Shown: positions 26,979 through 37,284, numbered from the stretch's first letter. The stretch is DNA of 64,000 nucleotides from Aliiroseovarius marinus (GCF_004360145.1 NZ_SAIT01000003.1:372001-436000); one strand, 5' to 3'. The notes: generated by a model not told the origin, from the letters alone. Program-made: numbers and translations.

Positions 26979-27836
26979 ATGCGCCACACACTTCCGCTTG
27001 CCCCTCAGTTCTATGTGACTGCTCCGCAGGAATGCCCCTATCTGGATGGGCGCATGGAGCGCAAGCTGTTCACGGCCCTTCAGGGTGAGCATGCGGAGAC
27101 ACTGAACGACACCTTGTCCAAGCAAGGGTTCCGTCGCTCGCAAAACGTCCTCTACCGTCCGTCCTGCGCTGAATGCTCGGCCTGTTTGTCTGCACGGATC
27201 CGCGTGGCCGACTTCAAGCCCAGCAAAAGCCAGCGCCGTACCTCAAAGCGCAACGCGATCCTTGAACGCCGCGCCCGTGCGCCGTGGGCCAGCGAAGACC
27301 AGTACGAGCTGTTCCGCCGCTATCTGGATACGCGCCACGCCGAGGGCGGCATGGCCGACATGGATGTGTTCGAGTTTGCCGCGATGATCGAGGAAACCCC
27401 GATCAAAAGCCGCGTCATTGAATATGCCGAGCGTGGCCCGGATCAGCATCCGGGCGATGACGCCACAGGCCCGCTGCGCGCGGTCTGTCTGACCGATGTT
27501 CTGGAAGACGGACTGTCGATGGTCTATTCCTTCTACGATCCCGACTGGCACCGCAAATCCCTTGGCACCTATATGATCCTCGATCATATCGAGATCGCCC
27601 GCGAGGCGGGCCTGCCCTATGTCTATCTAGGCTATTGGGTGCCGGGCAGCCCGAAGATGGATTACAAGGCCACGTTCTCGTCCATCGAGATCTACCGCGA
27701 CAACCATTGGACCCCGCTGATCACGGACGAGGATTACTCGGCCGAGCTGCACCCCCTGTCCACCGATCCCATCGCGGAACAGGTCGCCAGCATCACCCTG
27801 CCGGACACCCCCAGCAAGGTGCATCGCGACGCCTGA
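26979..27836 (+). CDS. bpt: Aspartate/glutamate leucyltransferase or arginyltransferase (N-end rule)
   Basis: A 285-aa aminoacyl-tRNA-protein transferase of the Ate1/Bpt family. It has the N-terminal ATE domain ([20 protein letters not shown], then [16 protein letters not shown] with conserved cysteines) and the C-terminal GNAT-like domain ([38 protein letters not shown]). It adds Leu (Bpt) or Arg to acidic N-termini and marks proteins for ClpS/ClpAP. Bacterial members characterised in Vibrio use Leu, so bpt is the better guess. The length is typical. Confidence 0.9.
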   Translation: MRHTLPLAPQFYVTAPQECPYLDGRMERKLFTALQGEHAETLNDTLSKQGFRRSQNVLYRPSCAECSACLSARIRVADFKPSKSQRRTSKRNAILERRARAPWASEDQYELFRRYLDTRHAEGGMADMDVFEFAAMIEETPIKSRVIEYAERGPDQHPGDDATGPLRAVCLTDVLEDGLSMVYSFYDPDWHRKSLGTYMILDHIEIAREAGLPYVYLGYWVPGSPKMDYKATFSSIEIYRDNHWTPLITDEDYSAELHPLSTDPIAEQVASITLPDTPSKVHRDA

Positions 27837-28008
27837 TTGGGTATGAAAGCCCTGTGATTTGCTGCAACTGCACGGCTTCCCGCGGCAAAAACGGCCAAAA
27901 CTCAAACTCACGCGGCCTAAATTTCCACAAATTGCGCCCAGCCCACCCCAAAAAGACCGAATATTACAAAAAATTCGCCTCCGCGACATTTTCTACGCGC
28001 TTTCGCTG

Positions 28009-28037
28009 TTGACGCTCCCCTCCACCCCTCATAATGT
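28009..28037 (+). promoter_or_regulatory. Candidate sigma70 promoter for the ilv leader and ilvBH
   Basis: TTGACG (28009-28014), a 17-base spacer, then TAATGT (28032-28037). Transcription would start near 28044, about 57 bases before the leader-peptide ATG. The preceding 27837-28008 holds no ORF or terminator that I can support. Confidence 0.6.
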
Positions 28038-28100
28038 CCCGCGCACATATTGAAGAAGCCTTCAAGGATCCCCTTGGGCAAGAACACGGGAAATACTGCA

Positions 28101-28148
28101 ATGCGCAGCGTCCTAGTACTTGTTGGAAATTGGCGCATGGGCCGGTAA
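28101..28148 (+). CDS. ilvL: ilv leader peptide (attenuator control peptide)
   Basis: A 15-codon ORF reading MRSVLVLVGNWRMGR. Codons 4-8 are Val-Leu-Val-Leu-Val and use the less common CTA, GTA and CTT codons. It is followed by mutually exclusive antiterminator and terminator hairpins and then by ilvB, which is the classic arrangement of transcription attenuation controlled by charged tRNA-Val and tRNA-Leu. When these are scarce the ribosome stalls in the run and the terminator should not form. The symbol is by analogy with enteric ilv leaders. Confidence 0.85.
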   Translation: MRSVLVLVGNWRMGR

Positions 28149-28175
28149 CGGAACCATATTGGAACCCCATGCGCC
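28132..28175 (+). promoter_or_regulatory. Antiterminator pairing of the ilv attenuator
   Basis: GGCGCATGGG (28132-28141, inside the leader ORF near its end) is exactly complementary to CCCATGCGCC (28166-28175). The 3' strand shares bases 28173-28175 with the terminator stem, so the two structures compete. A ribosome stalled at codons 4-8 (28110-28124) would leave this 10-bp pairing free to form. Confidence 0.8.
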
Positions 28176-28199
28176 CCCGAGATGATCGGGGGCTTTTTT
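28173..28199 (+). terminator. Terminator of the ilv attenuator
   Basis: A perfect 8-bp stem (28173-28180 with 28186-28193), a 5-base loop and six Ts (28194-28199), located between the leader peptide and ilvB. It is a strong intrinsic terminator that ends transcription when the leader is translated freely. Confidence 0.9.
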
Positions 28200-28229
28200 G
28201 TGAGAAGCGCACGTGGAACGGAGAAGAAG

Positions 28230-29984
28230 ATGACACGTCAGATGACCGGAGCGAAAATGGTAGTTCAAGCCCTGAAGGATCAGGGTGTGGACACAGTCTT
28301 TGGCTATCCCGGGGGCGCTGTCCTACCGATTTATGACGAGATCTTTCAGCAGAACGACATTCGTCACATCCTTGTGCGCCACGAACAGGGCGCCGTGCAC
28401 GCCGCCGAGGGTTACGCCCGCGCGACCGGCAAGCCCGGCGTTGTTCTGGTAACCTCCGGTCCCGGCGCGACAAACGCGGTTACTGGTTTGACCGATGCGC
28501 TGCTGGATTCGATCCCTCTGGTTGTTCTGACCGGCCAGGTTCCGACCTTCATGATCGGCACCGATGGGTTCCAGGAAGCCGACACTGTGGGCATCACCCG
28601 CCCCTGCACCAAGCATAACTGGCTGGTGAAAGAGACTGACAAGCTGTCGGAAACGATCCATCAGGCGTTCCATGTGGCGACCTCGGGCCGTCCCGGTCCG
28701 ACGCTGATCGACATTCCGAAGGACGTACAATTCGCCACCGGCGACTACACGCCGCCCGCCAAGACCGAAACCGGCCACTATCAGCCGCAGATGCGTGGTG
28801 ACATCGACGCTATCACCGAGCTGGCCGAGCTGATGGAAACCGCCGAGCGCCCGATCTTCTATACCGGTGGCGGCGTAATCAACTCGGGCCCCGCGGCCAG
28901 CCAGCTTCTGCGTGAGCTGGTGGACGCAACTGGCTTCCCGATCACCTCGACCCTGATGGGTCTGGGCGCCTACCCGGCGTCGGGCGAACAGTGGCTGGGC
29001 ATGCTGGGTATGCACGGCCTGTATGAAGCCAACATGGCCATGCATGACTGTGACCTGATGATCTGCGTTGGCGCACGTTTCGACGACCGGATCACTGGCC
29101 GCCTTGACGCATTCAGCCCGAACTCGAAAAAGGCGCATATCGACATTGATCCCAGCTCGATCAACAAGGTTGTGCACGTGGACCTGCCGATCGTTGGCGA
29201 TGTAGGCCACGTTCTGGAAGACCTGTTGAAGGTCTGGAAAGCGCGCGGACGCAAGACCAACAAAGACGGTCTGGACAAATGGACCCAGCAGATTGCCGAG
29301 TGGAAAGAGCGTCGCTGCCTGTCCTATCGCAACACCGACGACGTGATCCAACCGCAATACGCGCTGGAACGTCTTGAGGCGCTGACCAAGGACAAAGACC
29401 GCTATGTGGCCACCGAAGTGGGCCAACACCAGATGTGGGCCGCGCAGTTCATGGGCTTCGAGGATCCGAACCGCTGGCTGACCTCGGGTGGTCTGGGCAC
29501 GATGGGTTATGGCCTGCCGGCCTCGCTGGGCGCGCAGATTGCGCATCCGGACGCCTGCGTCATCAACGTGGCGGGCGATGCCTCGTGGCTGATGAACATG
29601 CAAGAAATGGGCACCGCCGTTCAGTTCCGTGCGCCGATCAAGCAGTTCATTCTGAACAACGAACGTCTGGGCATGGTGCGCCAGTGGCAAGAGCTGCTGC
29701 ACGGCGAGCGTTATTCGCACAGCTGGTCGGAAAGCCTGCCGGACTTCGTAAAGCTGGCCGAGGCATTCGGCTGTAAAGGCCGTCAGGTATCTGACCCGGC
29801 CGAGCTGGACGACGCCATTCAGGAAATGCTGGACTATGACGGCCCGTTCATTCTGGACGTTCTGGTCGAGAAACACGCCAACTGCTTCCCGATGATCCCG
29901 TCGGGCGCACCGCATAACGACATGCTGATGGGCGAAGCCGAGACGCAGGGCGTCATCGGTGCCGCTGGCGCAACACTGGTTTAA
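28230..29984 (+). CDS. ilvB: Acetolactate synthase, large catalytic subunit
   Basis: A 584-aa thiamine-diphosphate enzyme that condenses two pyruvates, or pyruvate and 2-oxobutyrate, in valine/leucine/isoleucine synthesis. The N-terminal catalytic Glu lies in the [14 protein letters not shown] block, the FAD-binding central domain holds [18 protein letters not shown], and the TPP/Mg domain has [14 protein letters not shown] and [15 protein letters not shown]. The ATG at 28230 is preceded by GGAG; an upstream in-frame ATG lies inside the terminator and is rejected. It is controlled by the attenuator directly upstream. A 13-base gap with AAGGAGG joins it to ilvH. Confidence 0.97.
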   Translation: MTRQMTGAKMVVQALKDQGVDTVFGYPGGAVLPIYDEIFQQNDIRHILVRHEQGAVHAAEGYARATGKPGVVLVTSGPGATNAVTGLTDALLDSIPLVVLTGQVPTFMIGTDGFQEADTVGITRPCTKHNWLVKETDKLSETIHQAFHVATSGRPGPTLIDIPKDVQFATGDYTPPAKTETGHYQPQMRGDIDAITELAELMETAERPIFYTGGGVINSGPAASQLLRELVDATGFPITSTLMGLGAYPASGEQWLGMLGMHGLYEANMAMHDCDLMICVGARFDDRITGRLDAFSPNSKKAHIDIDPSSINKVVHVDLPIVGDVGHVLEDLLKVWKARGRKTNKDGLDKWTQQIAEWKERRCLSYRNTDDVIQPQYALERLEALTKDKDRYVATEVGQHQMWAAQFMGFEDPNRWLTSGGLGTMGYGLPASLGAQIAHPDACVINVAGDASWLMNMQEMGTAVQFRAPIKQFILNNERLGMVRQWQELLHGERYSHSWSESLPDFVKLAEAFGCKGRQVSDPAELDDAIQEMLDYDGPFILDVLVEKHANCFPMIPSGAPHNDMLMGEAETQGVIGAAGATLV

Positions 29985-29997
29985 GGAGGGCCTCTAA

Positions 29998-30558
29998 ATG
30001 TCTGCACTAAAAATCAAAAAAGGCTCTTCCCGCAAGTCGGCCTATGACCTTCGCGACCCGAACTCGGACATCATTGAACGCCACACGCTGGCCTGCGTGG
30101 TGGACAACGAAGCGGGTGTTCTGGCACGTGTGATCGGTCTGTTCTCGGGCCGTGGATACAACATCGAAAGCCTAACCGTGGCCGAGGTTGACCACGAAGG
30201 TCACCTGTCGCGCATCACCATCGTGACCACCGGCACCCCCGCCGTGATCGAGCAGATCAAGGCACAGCTGGGCCGTATCGTTCCCGTGCACGAAGTGCAT
30301 GACCTGACGGTTGAAGGCCCTGCGGTCGAGCGTGAACTGGCGCTGCTGAAAGTCGAAGGCGCGGGCGACAAACGCGTCGAGGCGCTGCGTCTGGCTGACA
30401 TCTTCCGCGCCAACGTCGTGGACAGCACGCTGGACAGCTTCGTGTTCGAGATCACCGGCACGACCGAGAAGATTGACGCTTTTGCCGAGCTGATGCGCCC
30501 GCTGGGCCTGTGCGAAGTCGCCCGTACGGGTGTCGCCGCCCTGCCCCGCGGCGTATAA
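29998..30558 (+). CDS. ilvH: Acetolactate synthase, small regulatory subunit
   Basis: This 186-aa regulatory subunit carries an N-terminal ACT domain (LACVVDNEAGVLARVIGLFS, then GYNIESLTVAEVDHEG). The ALS_ss C-terminal domain includes RIVPVHEVHDLT and AFAELMRPLGLCEVARTG. It binds valine at the ACT dimer interface and confers feedback inhibition on IlvB. The strong AAGGAGG site overlaps the ilvB stop. The operon ends at a terminator shortly after. The symbol ilvN is used for the same protein in some genomes. Confidence 0.96.
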   Translation: MSALKIKKGSSRKSAYDLRDPNSDIIERHTLACVVDNEAGVLARVIGLFSGRGYNIESLTVAEVDHEGHLSRITIVTTGTPAVIEQIKAQLGRIVPVHEVHDLTVEGPAVERELALLKVEGAGDKRVEALRLADIFRANVVDSTLDSFVFEITGTTEKIDAFAELMRPLGLCEVARTGVAALPRGV

Positions 30559-30580
30559 ACCAGCGCTCAGAAAAAACAGA

Positions 30581-30612
30581 CGCCCGGTTGCCGCTGCAAC
30601 TGGGCGTTTTTT
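30581..30612 (+). terminator. Rho-independent terminator of ilvBH
   Basis: An 11-bp stem (30581-30591 with 30596-30606, one G-T pair), a 4-base loop and TTTTTT. Confidence 0.92.
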
Positions 30613-30648
30613 ATTGGCCTTGCGCCTACGCCCACAATCCTGCGTCCG

Positions 30649-30680
30649 AAAAGAAAAACGGGGTGCCCGGCGGGCACCCC
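30649..30680 (-). terminator. Rho-independent terminator of nrdJ
   Basis: A perfect 9-bp stem (30660-30668 with 30672-30680) with a 3-base loop. On the minus strand it is followed by a T-rich tract (complement of 30649-30659). It lies 170 bp past the nrdJ stop, opposed to the ilvBH terminator. Confidence 0.8.
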
Positions 30681-30849
30681 AGTTTCACTGATAGGGCTCA
30701 TCATTTGTACCGCTCGGTTTAGTTGCCTGCGGCCCTACCTGTGTCGGGGGCAAGCGCACCTGCCCCATGTTAGGATGGCGGGCATCCCCCGTACCCACCC
30801 TAACCTTGCCCGGGCCGCCACTTGGGACACGGCGGCCCGAACGAAACCG

Positions 30850-33800
30850 TTAGCTACAGCCCGTGGTCGAGCCGCAGGTGTTGCACTTCATGCAGGTACC
30901 GTTGCGCACCAGCGTGTAGTTTCCGCACTCGCCACAGGGATCGCCTTCGTAGCCCTGCATCTTGGCCTTGGTGCGTGCATCAATGGTGTTCACGGTTCCG
31001 GTCGAGACCGAGGTCTCGGTCACCGACATCTCGACCACAGCGGTGTCGCCACCCGCCGTTTCCGGCACCAGAGTGTTCAACGTCGCCACCGGATCAGTTC
31101 CGGTCAGAACCGTCCCGCCCGCTTCGGCTCCGCCCTGCAGCACCACCAGTTCTTGCGGCAGACGCTTACGCAGATAGCCGGTCGAGCTGATTTGTTTCAG
31201 CACTTCCAAGGACTTAGTGGCGGCGGTCTCGGACGGCTCCTGTACGTTGGATACGCCCTCTTCCTCGCCTCGGCCCAGATCGTCGAACGTGGCCCCTTGC
31301 GGTTTCACATGTGCCAGATCGGTGCGGTCCAGATAGGACACGGCCAGTTCGCGGAAGATGTAATCCAGGATCGACGTCGCGTTCTTGATCGAGTCGTTGC
31401 CCTGTACCATGCCCGCCGGTTCGAACTTGGTGAAGGTGAAGGCGTCCACGAACTCTTCCAGCGGCACGCCGTATTGCAGGCCGACCGACACGGCGATGGC
31501 GAAGTTGTTCATCATCGCACGGAAGCCAGCGCCTTCCTTGTGCATGTCGATGAAGATCTCGCCCAGATTGCCGTCTTCGTATTCGCCGGTGCGCAGATAG
31601 ACCTTGTGGCCGCCGACGATGGCTTTCTGCGTATAGCCCTTGCGGCGCTCGGGCAGCTTCTCGCGGCCGCGCGCCACTTCTTTGATCACCACCTTCTCGA
31701 TGATCTTCTCGGCCAGCGTCACGGCTTTCTCGTGGGTCGAGCCCGAAGCCAGAATTTCTTCTGCTTCCTCGTCATCCTCGACCAGAGCCGCCGCCAAAGG
31801 CTGGCTCAGCTTCGAGCCATCACGATACAGCGCATTGGCCTTCACACCTAGCGACCAGCTGAGTTCGTACGCCTTCTGGCAGTCCTCGATGGTGGCGTCA
31901 TTCGGCATGTTGATCGTTTTCGAGATCGCACCCGAGATGAACGACTGCGCCGCGGCCATCATGTGGATGTGGCTGTCAACACTCAGGAAACGCTTGCCTT
32001 TTTTGCCGCACGGGTTGGCGCAATCGAAGACGTTGTAATGCTCTTCCTTCAGGAACGGCGCGCCTTCAAGCGTCATCGTGCCCAGAACGTGGTCGTTCGC
32101 GGCTTCGATGTCCTTTCGGGTGAAGCCCAGATGACGCAGCAGGTTGAACTCGGGATCGTTCAGCTTGTCCGCCGGGATGCCCAGAACGTTGGTGCAGAAC
32201 TCTTCGCCCAGCGTCCACTGGTTGAAGACAAAGCGGATGTCGAAGGCCGATGGCAAGGCCGCCTCGATCTTCTCGATCTCGTTCTGACCAAAGCCGTGGC
32301 CGATCAGCGTGGTATGGTTGATCGCAGGTGCGTTGCCCATGGTGCCGTGACCGACCGCATAGGCGATGATCTCTTCGATCTGTGCGCTGTCATAACCCAG
32401 CTTTTCAAGCGCGGCAGGCACCGAACGGTTGATGATCTTGAAGTAGCCGCCACCGGCCAGCTTCTTGAACTTCACCAGCGCAAAGTCCGGCTCGATCCCG
32501 GTCGTGTCACAATCCATCACCAGACCGATGGTGCCCGTCGGCGCGATCACGGACACCTGCGCGTTGCGATAGCCATGCTTTTCACCCAGCGCATAGGCTT
32601 CGTCCCACGCGCCCATGGCCAGATCGACCAACTTGGCATCGGGGCAGTTTTTCAGGTCCAGCGGAACCGGTTTCACAGCCAAATCCTGATAACCTTCGCT
32701 GGCGCCGTAAGCTGCGTTGCGGTGGTTCTGGATGACGCGCAGCATGTGGTCCTTGTTGCGCTCATAGCCTTCAAAGGCGCCCAGCTCGCCCGCGATTTCC
32801 GCCGAGGTCGCATAGGCCACACCGGTCATGATCGCGGTCAGCGCGCCACAGAGCGCACGGCCCTCGTCACTGTCATAGCCATAGCCCATGTTCATCAGCA
32901 GGCCGCCGATGTTGGCATAGCCCAGACCCAAGGTGCGGAAAACATAAGACAATTCCGCGATCTCTTTCGACGGGAACTGCGCCATCATGACCGAGATTTC
33001 CAGCGTGATGGTCCACAGGCGCGTGGCGTGCATGTAATCTTCGGCCTGGAATTGACCATCCTTCAGGAAGGTCAGCAGGTTCATCGAGGCCAGGTTACAC
33101 GCGGTGTCGTCCAAGAACATGTATTCCGAACAAGGGTTCGAGCCGCGGATCTGGCCGTCTTCCGGGCATGTGTGCCACGCGTTGACCGTGTCGTGATACT
33201 GGATACCGGGATCAGCGCAGGACCATGCGGCGTGGCCGATCTGCTCCCACAGATCACGCGCCTTGATGGTCTTGGCGACGGTGCCATCGGTGCGGCGGAT
33301 AAGCTCCCAATCGGCGTCGGCCTCAACAGCTTTCAGGAAGCTGTCGGTCACGCGGACCGAGTTGTTCGAGTTCTGGCCGGAGACGGTGGCGTAAGCCTCT
33401 GAATCCCAGTCGGTGTCATAGGTCGGGAACTCGATCGAGCCAAAGCCCTGCTTGGCGTAATCCAGTACGCGCTTGACGTAAGCCTCGGGAATTGCAACCT
33501 TTTTCGCTGCGCGCACCGCGTCCTTCAGCGTCTCGTTGGTCTTCGGATCATAAGCATCTTCTTCCTTGCCGTCCCATGCGCGGATGGCGGCGAAGATATG
33601 GTTCAGATGCTGTTCGTGCATCTTCGAGCCAGCGACAAGCGAGGCCACCTTCTGCTCTTCCTTAACCTTCCAGTTGATGTATTCCTCGATATCCGGGTGG
33701 TCGGCATCGACGATCACCATCTTGGCCGCACGGCGGGTGGTGCCACCCGACTTGATCGCGCCAGCAGCGCGGTCACCGATTTTCAAAAAGCCCATCAGGC

Positions 33801-34557
33801 CCGAGGATTTGCCACCACCCGACAGCGGTTCATCGGCCGCACGTAGGGACGAGAAGTTGGTGCCGGTGCCGGAACCGTATTTGAACAGACGTGCCTCGCG
33901 GACCCACAGGTCCATGATGCCGCCATCGCCCACCAGATCATCACCGATCGACTGGATGAAGCAGGCATGCGGCTGCGGATGCTCATAGGACGACTTGGAA
34001 CGGGTCAGTTTGCGGGTCTTGTGGTCGACATAATAGTGGCCCTGTGCCGGACCATCGATGCCATAAGCCCAGTGCAAGCCTGTATTGAACCACTGGGGCG
34101 AGTTGGGCGCGGCACGCTGGCTGGCCAGCATGTGGCGCATTTCGTCGAAATAGGCACGGGCGTCTTCTTCGGTGGTGAAGTAACCACCCTTCCAACCCCA
34201 ATAGGCCCACGCGCCTGCCAGACGGTCAAACACCTGCTTGGCCGACGTTTCGCCGCCGAAGCGTTCCTCTTCGGGCAGATCTGCCATGGCCTTTTCATCG
34301 GGGACCGAGCGCCACAGGAATTCGGGAACGCCTTTTTCCTTCACCTTCTTCAGGACAGCGGGGACCCCCGCCTTACGGAAGTATTTCTGCGCAATCACAT
34401 CCGAGGCCACTTGGCTCCAGCTCGTGGGGACTTCGCATTCGTCCAGTTTGAAGACGATGGTGCCATCCGGGTTGCGAATTTCTGATGCCGTGGTGGTAAA
34501 CTCCAGCTCGGAATACGCGCCCTGCCCCGATTTTGTGAATTTGCGTTCAATCTTCAT
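30850..34557 (-). CDS. nrdJ: Adenosylcobalamin-dependent (class II) ribonucleotide reductase
   Basis: A 1235-aa class II RNR that makes deoxyribonucleotides using the adenosylcobalamin radical. Seen are the active-site segment [20 protein letters not shown] with [20 protein letters not shown] (the NxCxE catalytic trio), the second half-site Cys near [14 protein letters not shown], and a C-terminal zinc/redox module with CGECGNY and [12 protein letters not shown]. The length matches the long alphaproteobacterial form. It depends on B12, for which part of the pathway lies at 13-17 kb. NrdR-type boxes overlap its probable promoter, so dATP-dependent repression is expected. Confidence 0.97.
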   Translation of the reverse strand: MKIERKFTKSGQGAYSELEFTTTASEIRNPDGTIVFKLDECEVPTSWSQVASDVIAQKYFRKAGVPAVLKKVKEKGVPEFLWRSVPDEKAMADLPEEERFGGETSAKQVFDRLAGAWAYWGWKGGYFTTEEDARAYFDEMRHMLASQRAAPNSPQWFNTGLHWAYGIDGPAQGHYYVDHKTRKLTRSKSSYEHPQPHACFIQSIGDDLVGDGGIMDLWVREARLFKYGSGTGTNFSSLRAADEPLSGGGKSSGLMGFLKIGDRAAGAIKSGGTTRRAAKMVIVDADHPDIEEYINWKVKEEQKVASLVAGSKMHEQHLNHIFAAIRAWDGKEEDAYDPKTNETLKDAVRAAKKVAIPEAYVKRVLDYAKQGFGSIEFPTYDTDWDSEAYATVSGQNSNNSVRVTDSFLKAVEADADWELIRRTDGTVAKTIKARDLWEQIGHAAWSCADPGIQYHDTVNAWHTCPEDGQIRGSNPCSEYMFLDDTACNLASMNLLTFLKDGQFQAEDYMHATRLWTITLEISVMMAQFPSKEIAELSYVFRTLGLGYANIGGLLMNMGYGYDSDEGRALCGALTAIMTGVAYATSAEIAGELGAFEGYERNKDHMLRVIQNHRNAAYGASEGYQDLAVKPVPLDLKNCPDAKLVDLAMGAWDEAYALGEKHGYRNAQVSVIAPTGTIGLVMDCDTTGIEPDFALVKFKKLAGGGYFKIINRSVPAALEKLGYDSAQIEEIIAYAVGHGTMGNAPAINHTTLIGHGFGQNEIEKIEAALPSAFDIRFVFNQWTLGEEFCTNVLGIPADKLNDPEFNLLRHLGFTRKDIEAANDHVLGTMTLEGAPFLKEEHYNVFDCANPCGKKGKRFLSVDSHIHMMAAAQSFISGAISKTINMPNDATIEDCQKAYELSWSLGVKANALYRDGSKLSQPLAAALVEDDEEAEEILASGSTHEKAVTLAEKIIEKVVIKEVARGREKLPERRKGYTQKAIVGGHKVYLRTGEYEDGNLGEIFIDMHKEGAGFRAMMNNFAIAVSVGLQYGVPLEEFVDAFTFTKFEPAGMVQGNDSIKNATSILDYIFRELAVSYLDRTDLAHVKPQGATFDDLGRGEEEGVSNVQEPSETAATKSLEVLKQISSTGYLRKRLPQELVVLQGGAEAGGTVLTGTDPVATLNTLVPETAGGDTAVVEMSVTETSVSTGTVNTIDARTKAKMQGYEGDPCGECGNYTLVRNGTCMKCNTCGSTTGCS

Positions 34558-34760
34558 TGTGCCCTGTCCAGTCCCTTTAGTCGTCCCCTGCGGCCCGTCA
34601 GCGCAAGAGATCTGCCCTTTTCCATCAAATTCGTGCTAGTCGAAGTGGCTGCGGATAGGACACAAGAATACCGCCGAGCGCCGCACACTTTCAAAGTGTC
34701 GCACCCTTGAGACTTCAAAATCGAAGCATGGTCCCCTGTTTTCACCCTACCAACCGCGAG

Positions 34761-34808
34761 CCACTATATATTGTGGCCCTTTCGACTAGCCCCCACAATC
34801 TGGCGTAG
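34761..34808. promoter_or_regulatory. NrdR box pair upstream of nrdJ
   Basis: CCACTATATATTGTGG at 34761-34776 fits the NrdR box core (CACTATATATTGTG). A degenerate copy at 34793-34808 (11 of 16 positions by my comparison) starts exactly 32 bp away, about three helical turns, the usual spacing of NrdR pairs. It overlaps the probable nrdJ -10. Confidence 0.8.
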
Positions 34809-34826
34809 ACCGCCCTATACCGTCAA
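34797..34826 (-). promoter_or_regulatory. Candidate nrdJ promoter
   Basis: On the minus strand, TTGACG (34821-34826) and CAGATT (34797-34802) are separated by 18 bases. The -10 is weak, which suits a repressed or activated promoter. The degenerate NrdR box covers the -10, and the strong box lies in the early transcribed region. Confidence 0.4.
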
Positions 34827-35185
34827 CGACAAATTCAAAGATATCCCCAACTCTTTTCTGTTGACGCAGGTGGTCGTTCGCCCACCGGAATGGCACCTGA
34901 TTGATTCTCGGTTAATACTACCTTTGCGTGTATCCTTATTTTACTAGCAAATTGGCCCGCTTACGTACCGAACACAATATGTTGCTTGAAGTGACATGTA
35001 TCACCACAAGCCATAGCGTAAAAAATGAGCGCTCTTCGATGCTGCATTACAGCATTGTTCTGTTTCGCAAATCGCGCCGCGAATCTGCGCGTACTGGATG
35101 CCTGCAACCGCCGAAATCCGACTCAGTTGAGGGCATCTTGGTTAGCGGATTGAGGGTGTGTTGCGGGGATCCAATCGCCGCGAGG

Positions 35186-35201
35186 CCACCATATATAGTG
35201 G
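35186..35201. promoter_or_regulatory. Second NrdR-like box, distant from nrdJ
   Basis: CCACCATATATAGTGG is one base from a perfect match to the box at 34761-34776 read on the opposite strand. It lies 50 bp 3' of the tRNA-Pro gene and about 630 bp upstream of nrdJ, unpaired as far as I can see. Confidence 0.55.
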
Positions 35202-35251
35202 CATCCTCCGCCATGCGGAGATCTCAAACGACGAACTCTTTTCAAGAAGAG

Positions 35252-35328
35252 TGGTCGGGACGGCAAGATTCGAACTTGCGACCCCCTGTACCCAAAACAG
35301 GTGCGCTACCAGGCTGCGCTACGTCCCG
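35252..35328 (-). tRNA. tRNA-Pro (UGG anticodon)
   Basis: A 77-nt cloverleaf is readable on the minus strand. The acceptor stem CGGGACG pairs with CGTCCCG, the D-arm contains AGCGCAGCCTGGTAGCGC, the anticodon stem CCTGT/ACAGG holds loop TTTGGGT with anticodon TGG, and the T-arm has GTTCGAATC. CCA is encoded at 35252-35254. A long false reading frame runs across it on the other strand. Confidence 0.97.
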
Positions 35329-35400
35329 AACGCCCCCTCCTTACCGATGTGCATCAGCAATGAAAAGAGAGAAATCCCGACAAAATGCAATGTTGGTCGA

Positions 35401-35931
35401 TTAATCCGAAACGGGCGCGTCACATGGCCAGACTGCCACGTCCTGATCAAAAGCCGGGTGCTGCAGTTCGCTATCCTCACCGATGCCAAATCGCGCAGCC
35501 AGCCCGCCATTTATTTCCAGCACAGCGCTAACGCCCGGCCCACCGTCGATCAGGGTTGTATCATGAGGGATCGCGTTTTCATGAATGCGGGAAACTGATC
35601 CATCGGGGCGAATGAACAGCATGTCGAGCGGGAGGAGCGTGTTCTTCATCCAGAAACCGACCTGCTGCGGTGCCTCGAACAGAAAGAGCATGCCGTGGGT
35701 CGTGGGCATGGTTTCGCGAAACATCAACCCTTGCGCCCGTTCATTAGGGTCGTCGGCGACCTCGATCGTGAAGGACGCCTGCCCCCACTCACCGCGGATC
35801 GAGATGCGATCAAGCTGGCAATCCGAAGCCAGAGCCCCTGTTGCGCCGACACCTGCGCAACACGCAATCACGGCCGCGCGCAAGAAGGAAAGGGTCAAGA
35901 AGCGGATCCGTCGTCGACAGCAGCATCCCAC
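35401..35931 (-). CDS. DUF192 exported protein
   Basis: A 176-aa protein (165 aa from an alternative TTG at 35896-35898) with a signal peptide ending near ATGALASDC, then a DUF192 domain: [40 protein letters not shown] with the [19 protein letters not shown] block. The biochemical role of DUF192 is unknown; archaeal and bacterial members are small, often exported. The GTG at 35931 gives an N-terminus with RRRIR before the hydrophobic core. The TTG overlaps the stop of the upstream cold-shock gene, so either start couples the two genes. Confidence 0.85.
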   Translation of the reverse strand: MGCCCRRRIRFLTLSFLRAAVIACCAGVGATGALASDCQLDRISIRGEWGQASFTIEVADDPNERAQGLMFRETMPTTHGMLFLFEAPQQVGFWMKNTLLPLDMLFIRPDGSVSRIHENAIPHDTTLIDGGPGVSAVLEINGGLAARFGIGEDSELQHPAFDQDVAVWPCDAPVSD

Positions 35932-36440
35932 GCATGCACGGACACCGCCATTTTGCCGCGCTTACCATCGGCCGCGCGAATGCTGATCGCCTCGCCCGGT
36001 TGCAGGTCCGCAAGTCCCGAGCGGCGCAGGACTTCGATATGCACAAAAATGTCTTCAGAGCTGCCGAAAGCATTGGCAAACCCAAAACCTTTGGCCTTGT
36101 CGAACCATTTTACACGGGCAGGCTCCATATCGCCGATGCTGTCGGGATCGACCAGCCCTTCCACAATCTCTTCCAGCTGATGAACGCTGTCCCCTTCCGG
36201 GGGCGCAATCGACAAGACGCTGATGGCTTGAAAGCCACGATCCGTGGCCTGAACGGTGATTTCGATGCTAGATCCGTCGGCGACAGAGCTTTGGCCAAAA
36301 TTGCGTAACACATTGGCATGTAACAGAATATCTGCCCCACCTTCATTCGCAACCACAAACCCGAACCCCTTGTTCGGATCGAACCATTTGACCTGCCCTT
36401 GCACCACCTCAGGCGCTTGGGCGTCACCCATCTGCGACAT
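35895..36440 (-). CDS. Double cold-shock domain protein
   Basis: A 181-aa protein made of two cold-shock domains. Domain 1 (about residues 16-80) has [20 protein letters not shown] with the RNP1 motif KGFGFV. Domain 2 (about 105-170) has [20 protein letters not shown] and [14 protein letters not shown]. CSDs bind single-stranded RNA/DNA and melt structure. Tandem-CSD proteins are common in Rhodobacterales. The ATG at 36438-36440 follows AGAGG; a GTG five codons upstream would bury that site. A hairpin in the leader (36463-36482) may form in the 5' UTR. Confidence 0.92.
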   Translation of the reverse strand: MSQMGDAQAPEVVQGQVKWFDPNKGFGFVVANEGGADILLHANVLRNFGQSSVADGSSIEITVQATDRGFQAISVLSIAPPEGDSVHQLEEIVEGLVDPDSIGDMEPARVKWFDKAKGFGFANAFGSSEDIFVHIEVLRRSGLADLQPGEAISIRAADGKRGKMAVSVHAWDAAVDDGSAS

Positions 36441-36554
36441 ATCAACCTCTAGCACATTTCGTCCCCATGTTTACTATTGGGGCGTTTGCACGGACGACGC
36501 AAGCCCTCCGGCCCTGTATTTTTGGATAGGTAGAGCCAAAAAGCAGCAATATTT

Positions 36555-37166
36555 TCAGGGATTCAGGCGCTCAACCTTCCAGTTTTGATCCTGCCCTGAC
36601 AGCGACCAACGAAAGCGATCGTGCAAACGGAATGCACCATCTGCCCAAAACTCGATTTCACTCGGCTGGATGCGGTATCCCCCCCAGAACTCTGGTCGCT
36701 GCGGCGTCGGCCCATGCTGCGCCGTCACCTTTGCCACCTTGGCCATCAAGCTGGCGCGCGACGACAACGGCTGGCTTTGCTTGGACGCCCACGCCCCCAG
36801 TTTGCTTTTCAGGGAACGCGACGCAAAGTAATTGTCCGCCTGCACCCCTTCTTCCCGCGTCACGGTTCCACGAACGCGAATTTGGCGCCTCAGGCTTTTC
36901 CAATGCATGACGAAGGCAGCCTTCCCGCTCTGTTCGATTTCCTGCGCTTTGACCGAGCCGTAATTCGTATAGAAAACGAACGCATCATCCTCGATGTCTT
37001 TCAACAGCACCATGCGCGCATTCGGCAAACCATCCGCATCGACGGTCGACAGAGCGATTGCATTTGGATCATTCACCTCGCTCTTCTCAGCTTCAGCCAG
37101 CCAGTTTCGCGCAATGACAAACGGATCATCGCCCGCAAAAATTCCGTCACGTTCAGACATTTGCAT
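36555..37166 (-). CDS. pdxH: Pyridoxamine/pyridoxine 5'-phosphate oxidase
   Basis: A 203-aa FMN enzyme that makes pyridoxal 5'-phosphate, the final step of vitamin B6 synthesis and salvage. Visible are the substrate/FMN segments [20 protein letters not shown] and [19 protein letters not shown], the [17 protein letters not shown] block, and the C-terminal signature [16 protein letters not shown]. The length is slightly short but normal. It is divergent from fabI with 152 bp between them. Confidence 0.95.
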   Translation of the reverse strand: MQMSERDGIFAGDDPFVIARNWLAEAEKSEVNDPNAIALSTVDADGLPNARMVLLKDIEDDAFVFYTNYGSVKAQEIEQSGKAAFVMHWKSLRRQIRVRGTVTREEGVQADNYFASRSLKSKLGAWASKQSQPLSSRASLMAKVAKVTAQHGPTPQRPEFWGGYRIQPSEIEFWADGAFRLHDRFRWSLSGQDQNWKVERLNP

Positions 37167-37255
37167 TCCCTCTCACTCGGTTCATCTTCGCACGAACCCA
37201 CAAGATACCTTGGCCAAATCCCGCCATTTCACAAGCACATAGCGCCATGCCGGAC

Positions 37256-37284
37256 TTGAAGACGTACCGTCAATCGCCTAAACG
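37256..37284 (+). promoter_or_regulatory. Possible fabI promoter
   Basis: TTGAAG (37256-37261), a 17-base spacer and TAAACG (37279-37284), 35 bp before the fabI start. The -10 is weak. Confidence 0.35.

Larger units (their letters stand above)
34558..35251. other. Long intergenic region between nrdJ and tRNA-Pro
   Basis: 694 bp without a supportable gene. It contains a 15-bp palindrome at 34685-34699 (ACACTTT, C, AAAGTGT), the NrdR pair and promoter at 34761-34826, a small stem-loop at 35039-35055, and a second NrdR-like box at 35186-35201 beside a CTCCGC/GCGGAG hairpin (35206-35220). It is lower in GC than the coding flanks. I find no B12-riboswitch core here on either strand. A small RNA or a long nrdJ leader is possible but unproven. 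Confidence 0.5.

Noticed and set aside
28323-29915. 530-aa minus-strand frame over ilvB
   Set aside because: Shadow of a highly conserved gene; no domain recognised.
34558-34812. Cobalamin riboswitch before nrdJ
   Set aside because: Searched by eye on the minus strand for the conserved B12-box core; not present. NrdR boxes explain control better.
34928-35404. 158-aa plus-strand frame containing GRQDSNLRPPVPKTGALPGC
   Set aside because: This peptide is the known artefact of translating the complement of a tRNA gene; the frame runs straight through tRNA-Pro and has no ribosome site or conserved domain.
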